In this document: one piece after another, positions 1-12,127 of the stretch
Numbering within the stretch: the stretch's first letter is position 1
How the letters are laid out: every line of letters begins with the position of its first letter
NCBI GenBank assembly: GCA_020137815.1
Contig: CM035357.1
Location: 4,612,996-4,676,995, forward strand
Origin: Hormiphora californensis
Taxonomy: Eukaryota > Ctenophora > Tentaculata > Cydippida > Pleurobrachiidae
Length of the DNA: 64,000 nucleotides
Direction: 5' to 3'
The notes under the pieces: model-generated
What the model was told of the DNA's origin: nothing
Database searches by the model: none
Seen by the model: only the letters and a program-made list of their open reading frames with translations
Position numbers and translations under genes: made by a program

Positions 1-1148
1 CTTTCTTTATGTCACACTTGCAGCACCGAGAATCGAGATCAAGATAACAGTTACGAACTCCTGGTCCAACACTCTCTATCTCTCTCACTCTCACTTGGTT
101 TGGTTTGGTTTGGTAGGATTACGGTATGGCCACTAAGCAGCACGCTACTGTCGGCACCGTGTTATTATAATATTCATATGAAAGACCCGAAGGAGACGCA
201 GGTGCTCAGTACCACCATATTGTCAACACTTCAGATATAAAGGGATTTTGAAAAGTGTAAGATTTCAGTTTGAGATCGGGAAGAGAGGCAGAACTATGGA
301 AGGGATTTGGGCTGGTTCTAGATCCCTTCATCCTGGGGAGTAGGACGGGATGCCGACCAGTGATCACGATCACATCAGACAGACAGTCTGAGTTGACCGA
401 CACGGATACGTGTGTAGGAAGTACGTGAAGCCTAAAAAAGTATAAATCTAGCGAGACTCTGTCCTTCGCACAGTGTCAAGATTTAAACATGCAGGGGATG
501 CAATAGAAAGGGTAATAAGAGCACGCCCCGAGGGACTGAAAATCGGTCATAGTGTCTCACTCTCACTCTCACTTATCTCTCACTCTCTTTACCTATCTCA
601 TGCATTTTATTAGATCTTATCTTATACCGATATCTCTGCCTGCTATCCTATCATGATCATTCTATTGTTACGCCCATTCTATTGTTACGCCCTAAAGTGT
701 CTCTCACTTTTGTTTTCAAAATTTTACAATGCAATTTTATTATGCCTATTTCCGTTGTACCTGAAGTCAACAATAATGTCCCAGATTCTTAAACTTTTAG
801 ACCTCGCAGGCTCGGTCAAAAAGTAAAACTACATCACTCGCGAGCTCGTGAGGTAGTTACACTTAGTGGCAATCGCAGGCTCGTGCACTAAAGCGCAAGA
901 ATCTGCCTCAACCTGTGGTCTCGGATCATTATTGTCGCACTTATAACACTCGACCTTCGGTCTCGTGTTATAAGTTTTCAGGTACCACTTGTAGGTATAA
1001 TAAAATCCTACACAATTATAATTCAATTAATTAATTATTTAATTGTTTAACACAATATTAATGATTTTACAGTAACAAGTAGTGTAACAAATAGTGTAGC
1101 AAGTAGTGTCAATGTATTTCAAAGGTGCAATTTACTGTCTCGACTTAC
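1..1148. other. Non-coding stretch, API5 intron
   Basis: No API5 exon recognised here apart from the hairpin run at 793-1016. CT-rich patches occur at 70-110 and 550-600. The remainder shows no gene I can support. Confidence 0.5.
793..1016. repeat. Run of successive hairpins in API5 3' intron
   Basis: Hairpins at 793-824 (ACTTTTAGACC / GGTCAAAAAGT), 827-858 (AACTAC / GTAGTT), 863-891 (TTAGTG / CACTAA), 940-974 (CTTATAACAC / GTGTTATAAG) and about 988-1015 (TTGTAGG / CCTACACAA). The first three loops carry nearly the same sequence, TCGCAGGCTCG or TCGCGAGCTCG. Confidence 0.6.
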
Positions 1149-3906
1149 ATCAAATGGCTTCTCTAATTCCAACAACTTGTTTAGTAGTTTCAAGGTTTTC
1201 TTTCGGTCAATACAAGAGGCTATGGCCATCAGCTCCACAAAATCCTTGTAATCACCGTCCCTACTAATGTAGTCCAGCTGAAAAATAGAGACCTATTAGA
1301 AACCTACTAGAGACCTTTTAGAGACCAATTAATCACCGTCCCTACTAATGTAACCCAGCTGAAACCAAGGAGTAAACTGTTTTTTATCGACCATAAAATA
1401 CGCGATACAGCGTGTTAGGATTTAGGGGTGACTTCGTGGTACTCACGGGGTTCTCCATTTTCTAAAAAGCGCAAGGAATACGCAAGGATTACGCAAGGGT
1501 TCCGCGTTGAATACGCAAGGGTTGCGCAAGGATTACGTAACCAACATAAAAATGGGGATTGGAAGGTTTAAATATAACTCCCTGGGGTCCCTAAAACCAG
1601 GATCCCCAGACCCCCTAGAAACCCGGGAATTTCGGCGGGGGGGGGGGGGGGTTCTGCTCATACCTGTTCAATTAGAAAACTCTTCAGCTCATCATTGCCA
1701 GACAAGTTAGGGAAATACTTGTCACAGTCAGTGAGTCGTTCAAGGATAAACTTCCGTGCCGCTAACTTCACCTCCTCCTTACCATCAATCACCTGGACAA
1801 AGTTTGTTAAATTTAAAAAGTTTGTTAAATTTAAAAAGTTTGTTAAATTTGTTCTAACACTCCTTCACAAAAATATGCAATATTATATCTGTAAGAGACG
1901 GGCTCTTGAAGGGTGAGAGCGAGGCAAGGAGAAGTTTGTGTAGACATACGACTAACCCTAAAATATACGACTATACCCACATCTCACATGCCTCTAACTA
2001 GACACAATTCACATGTCTGTCTCTATAACTATCTAATTCACATGTTCATCTCGCATCTCTCTAATGCACTGATCGGGGGGTGCGACATGTTAATTTTGTT
2101 AACTTTGTTAATATTAACATCGAGAAAACAGGTGATTTAATACATAACAAAATTAACAAAAAGTTAACAAACGTTAACAAATGCCATTTATGCCATCTAA
2201 ATCCCTTTAGCACGTGTTTTTGGTATTTAACACTTGTTCTACGAGCTAAGTTGTTCCTTCTGCACGATTTGCATACCCTTACTACCTCTACTACGGCTTT
2301 TCTACAGCGATTTGTTCCATTGTGTAAATTTTAATAAAAACTGGCCAAACTAAACCGCAATTGAAGTCAAATGACCCTAATCCACATTTTCCAACCCTAA
2401 AAACTAAATAAGACTCATGAATTTACCTTAAAACGAAAAATATCCCAAAAATAAATTTTTCTAAAAAAACACAAGGATTTGTAGCGAAGCAAATTTTCAA
2501 TCTTTGACCAAAAAATTGATTTTGGAAACATTATATTTCTTTTTCCAACAGAAACGTTGTACATCATCTTCTAAGTCCAAAGAATCGATTATCAATGAAA
2601 AAATTACGTTAAAGTGAGATTTTATACCCTAAATTGAAATATTTTTAACTTTTGGAGTTTTTTCGATTTTGAGCCAAAAAATCTGTTTATCGGACTTTGG
2701 TTATCGGAAGAGGCCTTGTTAGGGTAAATATGTGTTAGATAAGTCATTAAACTATAAAATTAAACCAGTTAAAGTCGTTGTATCAACCAATAAGAACAGT
2801 CTTTTAGCATTTGTTAATTTTGTTAATTTTGTTAATTAACGTTAATTAACAAAATCGAAAAAAGAGGTGATTTATTAACAATTAACATGTCGTCCCCCCC
2901 CCACTGATCTCATTATGTAACTGTCTATTGCATTGTATTGGTTTCCCGTCAGGGATTCCATGAGACGTGTGTTGCGTCCTAAATACAGCTGTATTATTTC
3001 GTTATGTAACTATATTATTATCTGATTCACATCCCTCTGATTCACTGATCCCCCACTGATCTCATTATGTAACTATCTAACTATCTAGAGGTTATAGTAA
3101 CCTCTAACTATCTCATTAGATCTACCTGATCGACAATACCACTAATGGTAGCTCGTGTTTCTTGTTTGAGTAGCTGGGCCAGGCAGTGTTTCACTATTGT
3201 CTGGTCCAGGTGGGATTCTATTGGTAATAACTGGGCCAACACGTTAGCCATCCTGCAGATGGGGGGGGGGGGGGATTTTTGTACTAATCGTAGTTTTTTA
3301 ATGTTACCTTGTAATGAGAGATTATGGGGTTTGCCGTTTGATAGGGCTAATCAATAATTTAAAGTAATTTATAATTATAAGTACCTACTTTATAAAGAGT
3401 GGTTCCTGATCACATCACTTACCTGCCTATTAGTTTACTGTCAGCTTTGCACAAGTCAGGCAGTCCCTTGATAGCTTCACGCCTAATCACCGCTTCTGCT
3501 TCCTCGCACAAATCTATGAGAGGAGTTATGTATTACAGTTGTCAGACGCCAGTTGGTACCCCGATTTACCGGAGCCCATGATCTGATACGTATAAATTCC
3601 CATAAATATTATTCACACCCACATACAAAGATCAAATCCCGGAGCAGCCCGGTCAATCGGGGTAAATCGCAATTCTATAGACGATAGTTCATCAATACCT
3701 AGCTGAGCATTGAAGGCAGCATCCTGGTGATTTGGGAAGGATTTAAAGAATCTTGGAACAAACGAGGCACACAACCTCTTCTCGGCACCAGATCCATTCT
3801 TGATAGTAGATAGGATAGCTAGATATTCATCCTCAAACTCTCCCGCCTTATCTTTCGCATCTGCTAACACTCCAAACTTCTTATAGAGGCTCTCTACTCC
3901 CTCCAT
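1149..3906 (-). CDS. API5: Apoptosis inhibitor 5 (API5), 5' part, runs off left edge
   Basis: Five minus-strand exons join in frame (684 nt, 228 codons): 3699-3906, 3423-3513, 3126-3252, 1664-1792 and 1149-1277. All have GT donors and AG acceptors. The start reads MEGVESLYKKFGVLADAKDK, close to the API5 N-terminus (MPTVEELYRNYGILADA in human, from memory), followed by EKRLCASFVPRFFKSFP and NAQLDLCEEAEAVIRREAIK, the HEAT-like helical repeats of the family. API5 is a nuclear helical-repeat protein that suppresses E2F1-linked and Acinus-linked apoptosis and also binds FGF2. The last three visible exons are 127, 129 and 129 nt, about one helical pair each. The last exon ends at a good donor (GTAAGT on the minus strand), so the LxxLL and C-terminal parts lie beyond base 1. 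Intron 3 carries the inverted-repeat element at 2075-2901. The family assignment is firm; splice sites are inferred from frame and similarity. Confidence 0.9.
2075..2901. mobile_element. Non-autonomous inverted-repeat element with possible 8-bp target duplication
   Basis: The ends GGGGGGTGCGACATGTTAA and TTAACATGTCGTCCCCCC are inverted copies. CACTGATC flanks both sides (2067-2074 and 2902-2909), as in hAT-type insertions. CACTGATC also recurs near 3050, so the target-duplication reading is not certain. Subterminal TTTGTTAA repeats occur at both ends; there is no coding capacity. It sits in API5 intron 3. Confidence 0.6.
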
Positions 3907-4083
3907 TCGTCTATGATAGGAGATGGTGGAATAAGCAGGGGTTTATCAGATCTTAGTTGGTTGATGTTCGAAAACAAATAAATAGTTAAAACTTTACAAA
4001 ACACTTTAAATGATTGTACTCTGAGGGTCACACTCGAAACACACAATATCTAATACTCAACAATATATATGTATTGTCTATCT

Positions 4084-6026
4084 TCATTTGCAAGATTTTT
4101 CTTTCATTTGATAAGTCCTCATGAACCATTGCTCGCTAATACTAATTGGATGAGATACCTTCTCCTGGACCAGTGCCTCAATTGCTCCCTCCAGTTCAGG
4201 GTGTGCGAACTCAAACCCTGAATCAACTAGTTTACCAGGCGCCACCCTGGGAGAATCAAGAAGAATGTTATCTGCCCGTTCAGTCCCGTACATGAGTCTG
4301 AATAGATTAGCAGGGGTGGATATTGTCTTATCACCGCAGATACACGCTTTGCCTGAAGAGAGGGTGGTATTATCCTCAAATTAAAACCTGGAAACCAGAT
4401 TCCCAAACAGAGTATAATATATATGTGCTATAACACCGGTGTGTATCTGTATATCGCGCCCCGCGCGGGGTGCGATATGCACGCATATCGGCTCCTTGCG
4501 GAGCAAGGAGACGATATGCAATATATCGCCCCGAACGTAGTGAGGGCGATATATTTGATACACATAAGGTGTTATAGCATATAACGCCCACTGCAAGCAA
4601 GGAGAGAACAACACTAATCCCCTTTCAAGTTTTTCAACTCAATTTGACAAACTATTCAACATCATCAAAGTTTCACAGTTCAACAACAAATAATGACACA
4701 GCGAGAGAGAGGCAACACAACTCATGTCAACCCTTCAAATATGTTCCCTTTTCAACTCCAGACATGTCTAGACATGTCTAGACAATCACACACACACAAG
4801 CGAACTATTGGGTGCTAATTAAATAGAGAGAGATAACGATTACCAATGTCTCTCTTGTCTCTCTCTCTTGTCGCCATTCTGCCGCCCCTTGTTGTGTCAA
4901 TCTCTCTTTCTCTTTGAAACAGTGTGTACACAACATACACACACACAAAAGAAAGAGTTTTCACACCTTTTTGGGTGAATTCTTGCGTGTAATAAATTGC
5001 ACTTTTAGAGCGGGAGTTATGAGATTTATCACCTCGGATTCAGTCATATCAGCCCGCTACCGCGCGGGTGTTATTTCTCCAAAAAATGCGCAGTGGGCGT
5101 TATATATGTACAACGAGCATGAATCAGTATACAAAATCGTGTACAAAGATCACTAACCCAAAGCATGTGCTAGATCGGTGTTAGTGTTAACATTTGGGGC
5201 GACGACATTGACCGGTCCTGACATTCCCGTCTGTTCCATCATGGCCATAACGGCGGAAACTGCGTCATGGACGTGGATCCAAGGAAAGGGTTGTGTACCT
5301 GGGATAGAGGAGAATATAGGGGGATTTAGTTGGAGGTGTTGGAGACTAAAAAGAAAGAGACTAGGCCATAGGTGGTGAAAACTAAAGGGAGAGAATATAG
5401 GGGTGCATATTTAGTTGGTGATAGCTGGTGTATTATAGGGAGGAATTAAGGGGGTAGATGGAATTAGTGGGAGGGAGGAATAGTTACACAGTTACAGTTG
5501 TCAGTTTGTTTGAAAAGTGAACAGTGCGGAGTATTTTAAGTACCCTAGCTCGTGTTGTACTTACCATGTCCCATAATAGTTGGTACGGTGTGAAGAGTCG
5601 CTGGTAATAACATTGACATGGGTTCTGTATCGTGAGCCAGAACCACGCCGAACCTTGCATTCACCAACCTAATTGGGAATAAACAAGAAAAACACGAGTT
5701 ATGTTGGTACTAAGCTGTGAGAAATAAGTTACCGTAGCTTTAAAATACATTGGTAGGTATTCTTCATCAACCTAATTGGGATTTTAACAACAACAACAAC
5801 AACAACATTGGCTGGGTGGGAGACCGGGAGCTATTTACTTTATCATTATATATTACCTTGTGGGAATTTCTGATGGAAGTTGCGAGGTTTCCTCCCATTT
5901 TTTGCAGAGCTTTGTAAAGTAAGTGCTCTTTCCAGACGGTGTAGGATCGTCTGCTTCTGTGAACACTTTACTGTTTCCATTCTCATACACACCTGTTAGA
6001 GATCAGATAATGATAGAGTGATAGAG

Positions 6027-6070
<44 letters not shown>

Positions 6071-9000
6071 GAGAGATAGAGATAAAGATAAAGATAGAGA
6101 GAGATTGAGAGATATAGATAGAGAGAGCGAGAAAGATATGAGAACTGAATGGATAAATGATTCATGAATTATGTAATTATATATAATTGCACGCTTGCAT
6201 TTCAAAAAGCTTTATGAGAGGGAACCAATAGCCGCCTGCTAATATAGCATTGTTTAATAGGACAATACGAATAGTAAGAGCAACGAGAGTATTTGCAGGA
6301 GAGAACGGGAACGGGAACAATACAATATTATATATAAGCGTGTGCATATAGGAGAGTTCTTAGAATTAGAAACGTCTTTGTAATTTATTGGTTTTATTTC
6401 ACGCTGGACACTAACTATTCCCCGCATCTCTTTCCCATCGCTTGTACACTGTTTTCAAGAGGCCCAGGTGTACCCATTTTAATTTCTAACCATCCTCTGA
6501 ATGAGCGTCGTAGTTAGCTGTATTTGTGTTAAATATTTAACTAATCTTTGGCAATCAAAAGTGATCAAACTCTCGTAATATTCGTCTTTTTTATTCTTCC
6601 TAAGAACTGTATTATAATACTCTTCCAATAATGTAGCTCGATTAAGAAAATTACAGATCAGTGTTCACGCTATCTCTCTCTCTCTAAAGCATTAGAAAGA
6701 TGAGACCTATTACAATTATATAGCGCTTTTAATCTTCATAATTCGTATACAGCTGCAGTAGATGTCACAGATCCATATTATGTACATTTTAATCTCTATC
6801 CCTCCTCCCAATATTTAATAGTGGGTTATAATGGAAGATTTGCCCCTACGTCTACCTAAACGGTTTAGAATGCATCGTGGTCCACAGTATTTGACTATGT
6901 ATTTGCATAACACATTCCATCTCTGTACTGTTTGTTGTAGAGATAGTGAAAATTAATTAAGGACATACCCAGTAATTTTATTCCTTATTGCTAATTAGTT
7001 AATTAGCCGTATGAGGAATAACATTTTGTATTTTGTGTGTTAGTTTTCTCTGTCTTCTTACTACAGCCCTCATAATTATGTATTCAGTATTGGCCGGTAG
7101 TACTTTTCTAAACCTGTTCTTTACAGCTGAGGTAGATGTCTCAAACAGAAGTCCTATTTGGCCGATTTATCCCATCTCTTGATATCGCTCTGGGGATTAT
7201 ATTCATCCTCCTAACATTCCTCTCCTACGCCCTAAACCCCCTGGTCTTCCACTTCTACCTCCGCAAGGAACCCCACACCTCCTGCACACTCCTCCACATG
7301 GGGTTATGTTTCTGGAACTTCCTCATAAACATGACACGACCAGTTGTTGTGGGTGCCAGTTTCTTATCACCAGCCTCCCTCAACGAGACCGCTGCTCCTA
7401 TCTGGCAGACAGTCCTCACATCATGGGTTGTCATACCCCAAAATATGAGCTGTGTAATCTACGCTCTTCTGTCCATTGATCTGCTGTTGAAGGTGGTTCG
7501 GCCCTTTTACAAGATCCACAAACACCACCTTCAGCTGTATCATTGGGGTGTGTGTATGGTGCAGAGCTTTGCTCTGGCAACGGTCTATTTCATGGAACAG
7601 GGCGATGTAAACTGGATAATGGCCATGGGTCATGTTTATCCACAACTTGCAGCACGGGATAAGCTCAGCAGACTTTTACTGATCGCGACACTGTTTGGAA
7701 TTGGTTTCCTACACTCCGTTATCAGCTTTATTGTTACCATAGCAACCGCTGTCTCCTTAGCAACCCAAACCTTCCTATCACCAATAACGTCCAAATCTCT
7801 CCAAGTAAAGCTGGTTAAACTGTTCATTTTGAATTTTGGGAGCGTCACCTTTTCAGCATCCTTTGCCTTTGTCATCTACTCCCTGGGTAAGGTGTTTTCT
7901 CTCAACATGGCAAATGGGGATCCGAGGATAGGGGAGGTTCGAGAGATGACGTTTTGGGGAACTCTGTTTGTTAGGACATGTACAGCTGCAATCGATCCCT
8001 TGATACTCGTCCTGTTTAACCGTGTTCTCACCAAGAAGACACTTCGGCTGCTTTTCTTCCGCAAAGTTATTAGTATGAAGAGAAATAATAATTACACTAT
8101 GGATGAGATTGTTCCAAACTAAAACTTGTGTTTTTGTGTTTTGTCTTAGCTTTCTCTGCCGAACCCTCACAGAGCATAAAATGCAGTGTGAGCTACACAA
8201 GGCTTACCTACAGCGGATGCGGAGATGAAGCACTCAGGGGGCTCCGCAGAGGATTTTATGGCAGCAACGAGCTCGCTTGTAGGACCAATCCTGAAATCAA
8301 TGTTAAATCAGTTTTATTATTTTTCGGCAGGTTCTATTTGAGTCGCCTCAATGAAATAAAGTATGAAAAATTCAAGCCTCTATCATGTTTCAAATCACGC
8401 TCAACCACACACCTGCTACTTGTAATTATATCCCTTAATCCTCTGGTCCACAAACCAGGGGCTCCGATCGTATGTCCGGTGAGATTGATCACCACATCAG
8501 TCCCCAACGGTAAACCGTTTTTCTTGATATCTTTCTAGAAACCGAGGGAACGTTAGATTTGGACTGGAAAGTCAGAACAAAAGAGAGGCTTATTATAACG
8601 AGCGGATGACAAAAATAATCTATGGATTTACCCAAGAGACACATCCTTGGGGAGGCTTAGTCCGAAACTTCTCTGGAGCTGCTTCCATTTGCCGTATCAC
8701 TTTGGACTCTCTTGCTTCCGATCCTAAAGTTCGATTTATCATTTTTTGAATTACAGTAGGACCCCGATTTAACGGTACCCCGATTTACCGGGAGAACAAA
8801 CTTCCCCATTATATAATGTAGGAAATTAACAGTATTTGACCCCGATATACCGGGCAAAACCCTATCCCGAGCATCCCAGTAAATCGGGGTCCGACTGTAC
8901 CAATACAGGGTGTCCCACTGTCTTTGCATCACCTGCGATTTTGGGTCATGACCGGGCTCCATTAAACTAACCAAAACTCATCGAAAAATTAGTCAAAATG

Positions 9001-10223
9001 GTTCTAACAAAAACCAGTGTTCTAGAGAATTGTCTGGCGAACATTTTGGTTACAAGATTGACGTTCCAAGTCTTACCAATCGTCAGATATATCGTCCTAA
9101 AGTCAAAAATACGTGTTCAAGAAATCCGACCGGGGTTCACGTTTTGAAAAGTTCACAAATGCAAAGTTGCTCGGATCACATTGCATCCCTCATAAGAGTT
9201 GTGGGAAATTGTCTGGCGGTCATTTTGGTACCCGAGTTTTTGTCCTAGCTCAATGTTTAGAGTGTCTTATGACTGTCTAAAGACGAAATTCAACCAGCAT
9301 TTTTGAGGGGATCACGTGTCATCAACAAATGGGTAAAATGATTTGAAATTTACAAGAGCTTCATTGGAATCGTCTAAGGTTCATTTTGATACCATGGTTT
9401 TTTCCATAGCTCTACGTTTAAGCTACGTTATGACTGTAGGAACATGAAGATTTTTCTATGCTGAGTCTTAGTTGGTATCGGCTCACAACCCCTAATTAGG
9501 TGGCTCGGTGTCGTGTGTAATCCCATGATAATCAGCACATATCGTCTCAATTTCATCTAGGCACTTGACAGGGTTGTTATGACGATTTGGCAAGGCCCCT
9601 GTTAATGTGTAGGATACGCAAGTGGTCTATCTCAACCCTATCATGCACTAAGATGTTATTCAAGCAGCTATGAGCTTCATAACAGGGCAAAATGCAATGC
9701 GATACCTGAGATCACTTTTGGGAAAATTCCAGTTCTGACAGTCCTAAGACACTCTAAACATTGAGCTAGGATAAAAACCCGGGTACCAAAATGACCGCCA
9801 GACAATTTCCTACAACTCTTATGAGGGATGCAATGTGATCCGAGCAACTTTGCATTTGTGAATTTTTCAAAACGTGAACCCCGGTCGGATTTCATGAACA
9901 CGTAATTTTGACTTTACGACGATATATATCTGACGATTGGTAAGACTTGGAAAGTCAATCTTGCAACCAAAATGTTCGCCAGACAATTCTCTAGAACACT
10001 GGTTTTTGTTAGAACCATTTTGACTAATTTTTCGATGAGTTTTGGTTAGTTTAATGGAGCCCGGTCATGACCCAAAATCGCAGGTGATGCAAAGACAGTG
10101 GGACACCCTGTATAATGTTAACTCACGTGTTGCTATGGTAACATGGTGCCCTGCTTTGACCAGTCTATCAACAACATAGCGTCCAATCTGGCCACTTCCC
10201 CCTCCCACTAAAACTTTTTTCAT
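4084..10223 (-). CDS. SDR39U1: SDR39U1-like epimerase family protein (complete, 8 exons)
   Basis: Exons 10127-10223, 8632-8672, 8413-8534, 8208-8290, 5857-5992, 5565-5668, 5158-5298 and 4084-4352 sum to 993 nt, exactly 331 codons including the stop. Every join preserves frame. The N-terminus MKKVLVGGGSGQIGRYVVD is a Rossmann NAD(P)-binding start (GGGxGxIG). Later come VVINLTGHTIGAP (matching the family's AVNLAGENI region), ISASAVGVYE, ARFGVVLAHDTEPM, FPWIHVHDAVSAVM and LLDSPRVAPGKLVDSGFEF. All follow the YfcH/SDR39U1 order, and the length (330 aa) fits. The family are NADPH-binding short-chain dehydrogenases of uncertain substrate. The 41-nt second exon is a microexon. The gene ends 178 bp upstream of the API5 start and begins 203 bp downstream of the PLD stop, all on the same strand. 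A plus-strand GPCR lies in its 5993-8207 intron, and intron 1 holds a pogo-like MITE plus a mariner-like foldback. Confidence 0.9.
4427..4578. mobile_element. Cloverleaf-like element: closing stem around three hairpins
   Basis: The outer stem GCTATAACACC...GTGTATC pairs with GATACAC...GGTGTTATAGC. Inside are hairpins at 4451-4478 (ATATCGC / GCGATAT with inner CCCCGC / GCGGGG), 4483-4519 (GCATATCG / CGATATGC with inner CTCCTTGC / GCAAGGAG) and 4521-4554 (ATATATCGCCC / GGGCGATATAT). It lies in the last intron of SDR39U1. Confidence 0.75.
6020..6130. repeat. GA-rich simple repeat with a G run
   Basis: (GA)n followed by a run of 12 G and GATA-rich repeats, in the SDR39U1 intron. Reading frames across it are low-complexity artefacts. 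Confidence 0.9.
7136..8122 (+). CDS. Intronless class A-like GPCR nested in an SDR39U1 intron
   Basis: A single 328-aa open frame. Hydrophobic spans at roughly residues 16-40, 53-75, 92-118, 132-153, 178-205, 228-252 and 273-297 give seven membrane helices. The region after helix 3 reads SIDLLLKVVRPFYKIH, where the usual DRY motif is replaced; helix 7 carries AAIDPLILVLF in place of NPxxY (DPxxL). N-glycosylation sites occur at NMT (65-67) and NET (83-85). The C-terminal tail is short, about 30 residues. A good 3' splice-like sequence (CTGTTCTTTACAG) ends 10 nt before the ATG, suggesting an untranslated 5' exon or a spliced leader. AATAAA at about 8355 is a plausible poly(A) signal; if used, the transcript would be antisense to the SDR39U1 exon at 8208-8290. 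The ligand is unknown. Departure from both DRY and NPxxY marks it as a divergent rhodopsin-family receptor. Confidence 0.85.
   Translation: MSQTEVLFGRFIPSLDIALGIIFILLTFLSYALNPLVFHFYLRKEPHTSCTLLHMGLCFWNFLINMTRPVVVGASFLSPASLNETAAPIWQTVLTSWVVIPQNMSCVIYALLSIDLLLKVVRPFYKIHKHHLQLYHWGVCMVQSFALATVYFMEQGDVNWIMAMGHVYPQLAARDKLSRLLLIATLFGIGFLHSVISFIVTIATAVSLATQTFLSPITSKSLQVKLVKLFILNFGSVTFSASFAFVIYSLGKVFSLNMANGDPRIGEVREMTFWGTLFVRTCTAAIDPLILVLFNRVLTKKTLRLLFFRKVISMKRNNNYTMDEIVPN
8753..8900. mobile_element. pogo/Tigger-like MITE
   Basis: TA-flanked ends CAGTAGGACCCCGATTTA and AAATCGGGGTCCGACTG, with internal GATTTACCGGG repeats. The terminal motif resembles pogo-family ends (CAGTCGGACCCCG). In SDR39U1 intron 1. 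Confidence 0.75.
8906..10110. mobile_element. Foldback/MITE with 370-bp inverted arms and TA target site
   Basis: The ends CAGGGTGTCCCACTG and CAGTGGGACACCCTG are flanked by TA on both sides, as in Tc1/mariner insertions. Inverted arms run about 8906-9280 and 9735-10110 with a unique middle. No transposase frame remains. It lies in SDR39U1 intron 1, beginning 5 bp from the pogo-like MITE end. Confidence 0.8.
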
Positions 10224-10425
10224 GGCCCTGCTAACTTATTACATTGCTGTAGAAATCAACATTGTAGAGGGACTCCAAAAATAAAAGACTAGACACAGTT
10301 ATTATCAAAATTTATAACACAAGTCACAACTCACAATCATCACCAAAAATTACAAAAGCACGTAAAAATCAACCAAAACACGTAAAAATCAACCAAAACA
10401 CGTTTGAATATACTGAAAATAAAAG

Positions 10426-11919
10426 TTAAAACACTAAATCACTCCTCCAAGGATGAAGCTTATTCGCGTAAGGAGAGCCCCAATCCCTAGCAAAAACTTT
10501 TTCGAGCCGATCACAAATCCCACAACTACCCGCCCTCTGAATCACTGCACTTATTCCTGCCGTATTCACAAAATAATCCCCCGACCAGTTACTTGTTGAC
10601 ACAAACACATGTTTATCGGTTACCACAAACTTTGCATGATTAACCCGGGCAAACTGTAGCGATTTCTGGGCGGGTGTGAATGTAGGTATTTCCATGATTC
10701 TCACCTCAACCGAAACACGGTGGTGGTTAGTGCCATTTATGGCAGCCAGACTCGAGAGGTAGTTATACATGTCTGGATTCGAGAGGTAGTGTTTGGGAAA
10801 GATGGAGACAAGGAGGGAGACCTTCACTCCACGATCAAAAGCAGCCGAGCGGAGAGCGTCATCAATTCGAGGCCAATAGTAGGGACTTTCCACATACATC
10901 ACAAGAGGAAAGTAGTCCATTACTTCAATGGAAATGAACTTTTCAGCAGAGTTCAGGACATGCAGCAGCCCATCAATATCGTTAGTACGAGATTTGGTGC
11001 AAAATGGTGGTGGGCTGGAACCCAGGAACAGTGAGATACCCTCCTTCTCCTGAGCAGGTTTAATGATCATAGGGTTTTGTAGATTGTACTGAGTGTCCCA
11101 CATTCCAGCTGGTAGAGGGATGGGATGATCCGAGAAGTACCAGTAGACTTCAAACATCTTCTGCAAATCTTGGGCAATGGTAGGACAGTTCCGACCGAAT
11201 AGCCCCATCTCTTTAACCTGCCGGAGACTCTGCCAATCCATGTTTGCTGACCCAACATAGAAATGAAGTCCATCAGCCACCCATAGTTTGGTGTGAATGA
11301 TGCCTGACCCCAACAACTTAGCAACGTCTATGTATTTCAGATTTATTGAACCAGCAGCAGATAAATCAGCAGTATCCTTATCGGGGAATGAGGAATCGGG
11401 AGTGTTGTGGACTACTCGAATTCTCCCTCCTGATTTAGCTAAGTAGAGACCCTTATCATGAATTCCTTTGTAGACAGAAGCACCATCACTTTCAGAGCCG
11501 TCACCTGAGGGAATATTACGAAGTTTTAAAAAACAAGCAATGGAGTTACATAGCTCATAATCACAGCACTGGTAAGCGCCCCGGGCGAATAATAGAGATG
11601 AATGGTAACATACAATATGGTTCCACACAATATATATTGGTTACACACGAGATATATATGGTTACACCCCATTACACCTAATTATACCTGGCGGTTTGTC
11701 TGGTCGGAGGGAGAAGTAAAACTCAGCAATATTCAGTTCATCCTTAGCCAGATCAATCAACTTCAGCAAGGCAGCAGTAGTGGCAAGATTAGTGACTGGG
11801 TCAGTGAATGTTAGGTTATCAGGGATAGTTTCTACAAGTACCAACTCCTCACAGTCCCCCAACTTGGGTTCAATCTCCAAGGGTTGGACCACATGGAACA
11901 GAAGTAGGAGAAAGAGCAT
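10426..11919 (-). CDS. PLD3: PLD3/PLD4-like 5'-3' exonuclease / phospholipase D family protein
   Basis: Two exons, 11688-11919 and 10426-11504, join in frame to 436 aa; the 183-bp intron has GT..AG ends. A hydrophobic start (MLFLLLLFHVVQPLE) is a signal peptide or signal anchor, so the product enters the secretory/lysosomal route. Two HKD motifs are intact: HTKLWVADG (H148, K150, D155), followed by HFYVGSANMDWQSL as in PLD3, and NHAKFVVTD (H367), followed by STSNWSGDYF. FWPAIDD-like and RGVKVSLL blocks between them also match PLD3/4. In mammals PLD3 and PLD4 are lysosomal single-strand 5' exonucleases that limit nucleic-acid sensing; the same role here is inference. The cytoplasmic tail of mammalian PLD3 is absent. 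Whether it is closer to PLD3, PLD4 or PLD5 cannot be settled by eye; the intact HKDs argue against PLD5. An upstream open stretch in the same frame (to 11628) is intronic. Confidence 0.9.
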
Positions 11920-11964
11920 AGTACTGAGAGATGGTGAAATTAGTGAATTTATTAATAAAGTCTG

Positions 11965-12127
11965 CCCTTTATCGGGCTGTTCGGGGAAAGGGTTTTGACC
12001 GGTAAATCGGGGTGCCCGGTATATCGGGGTAAATTACCGTTAATTTCCTATATCGGGGGAATTTTATCCCCCCGGTAAATCGGTGTTCCGGTAAATCGGG
12101 GCCTGGTAAATCGGGGTCCGACTGTAT
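11965..12127. mobile_element. Partial pogo-like MITE between PLD and IDH3B
   Basis: Several GGTAAATCGGGG repeats end with AAATCGGGGTCCGACTGTA; the left terminus is degraded. It fills much of the PLD-IDH3B gap. Confidence 0.65.

Noticed and set aside
4441-4560. tRNA or CRISPR-like array at the hairpin cluster
   Set aside because: No tRNA consensus boxes and no repeat-spacer pattern; the hairpins differ from each other and are enclosed by an inverted repeat.
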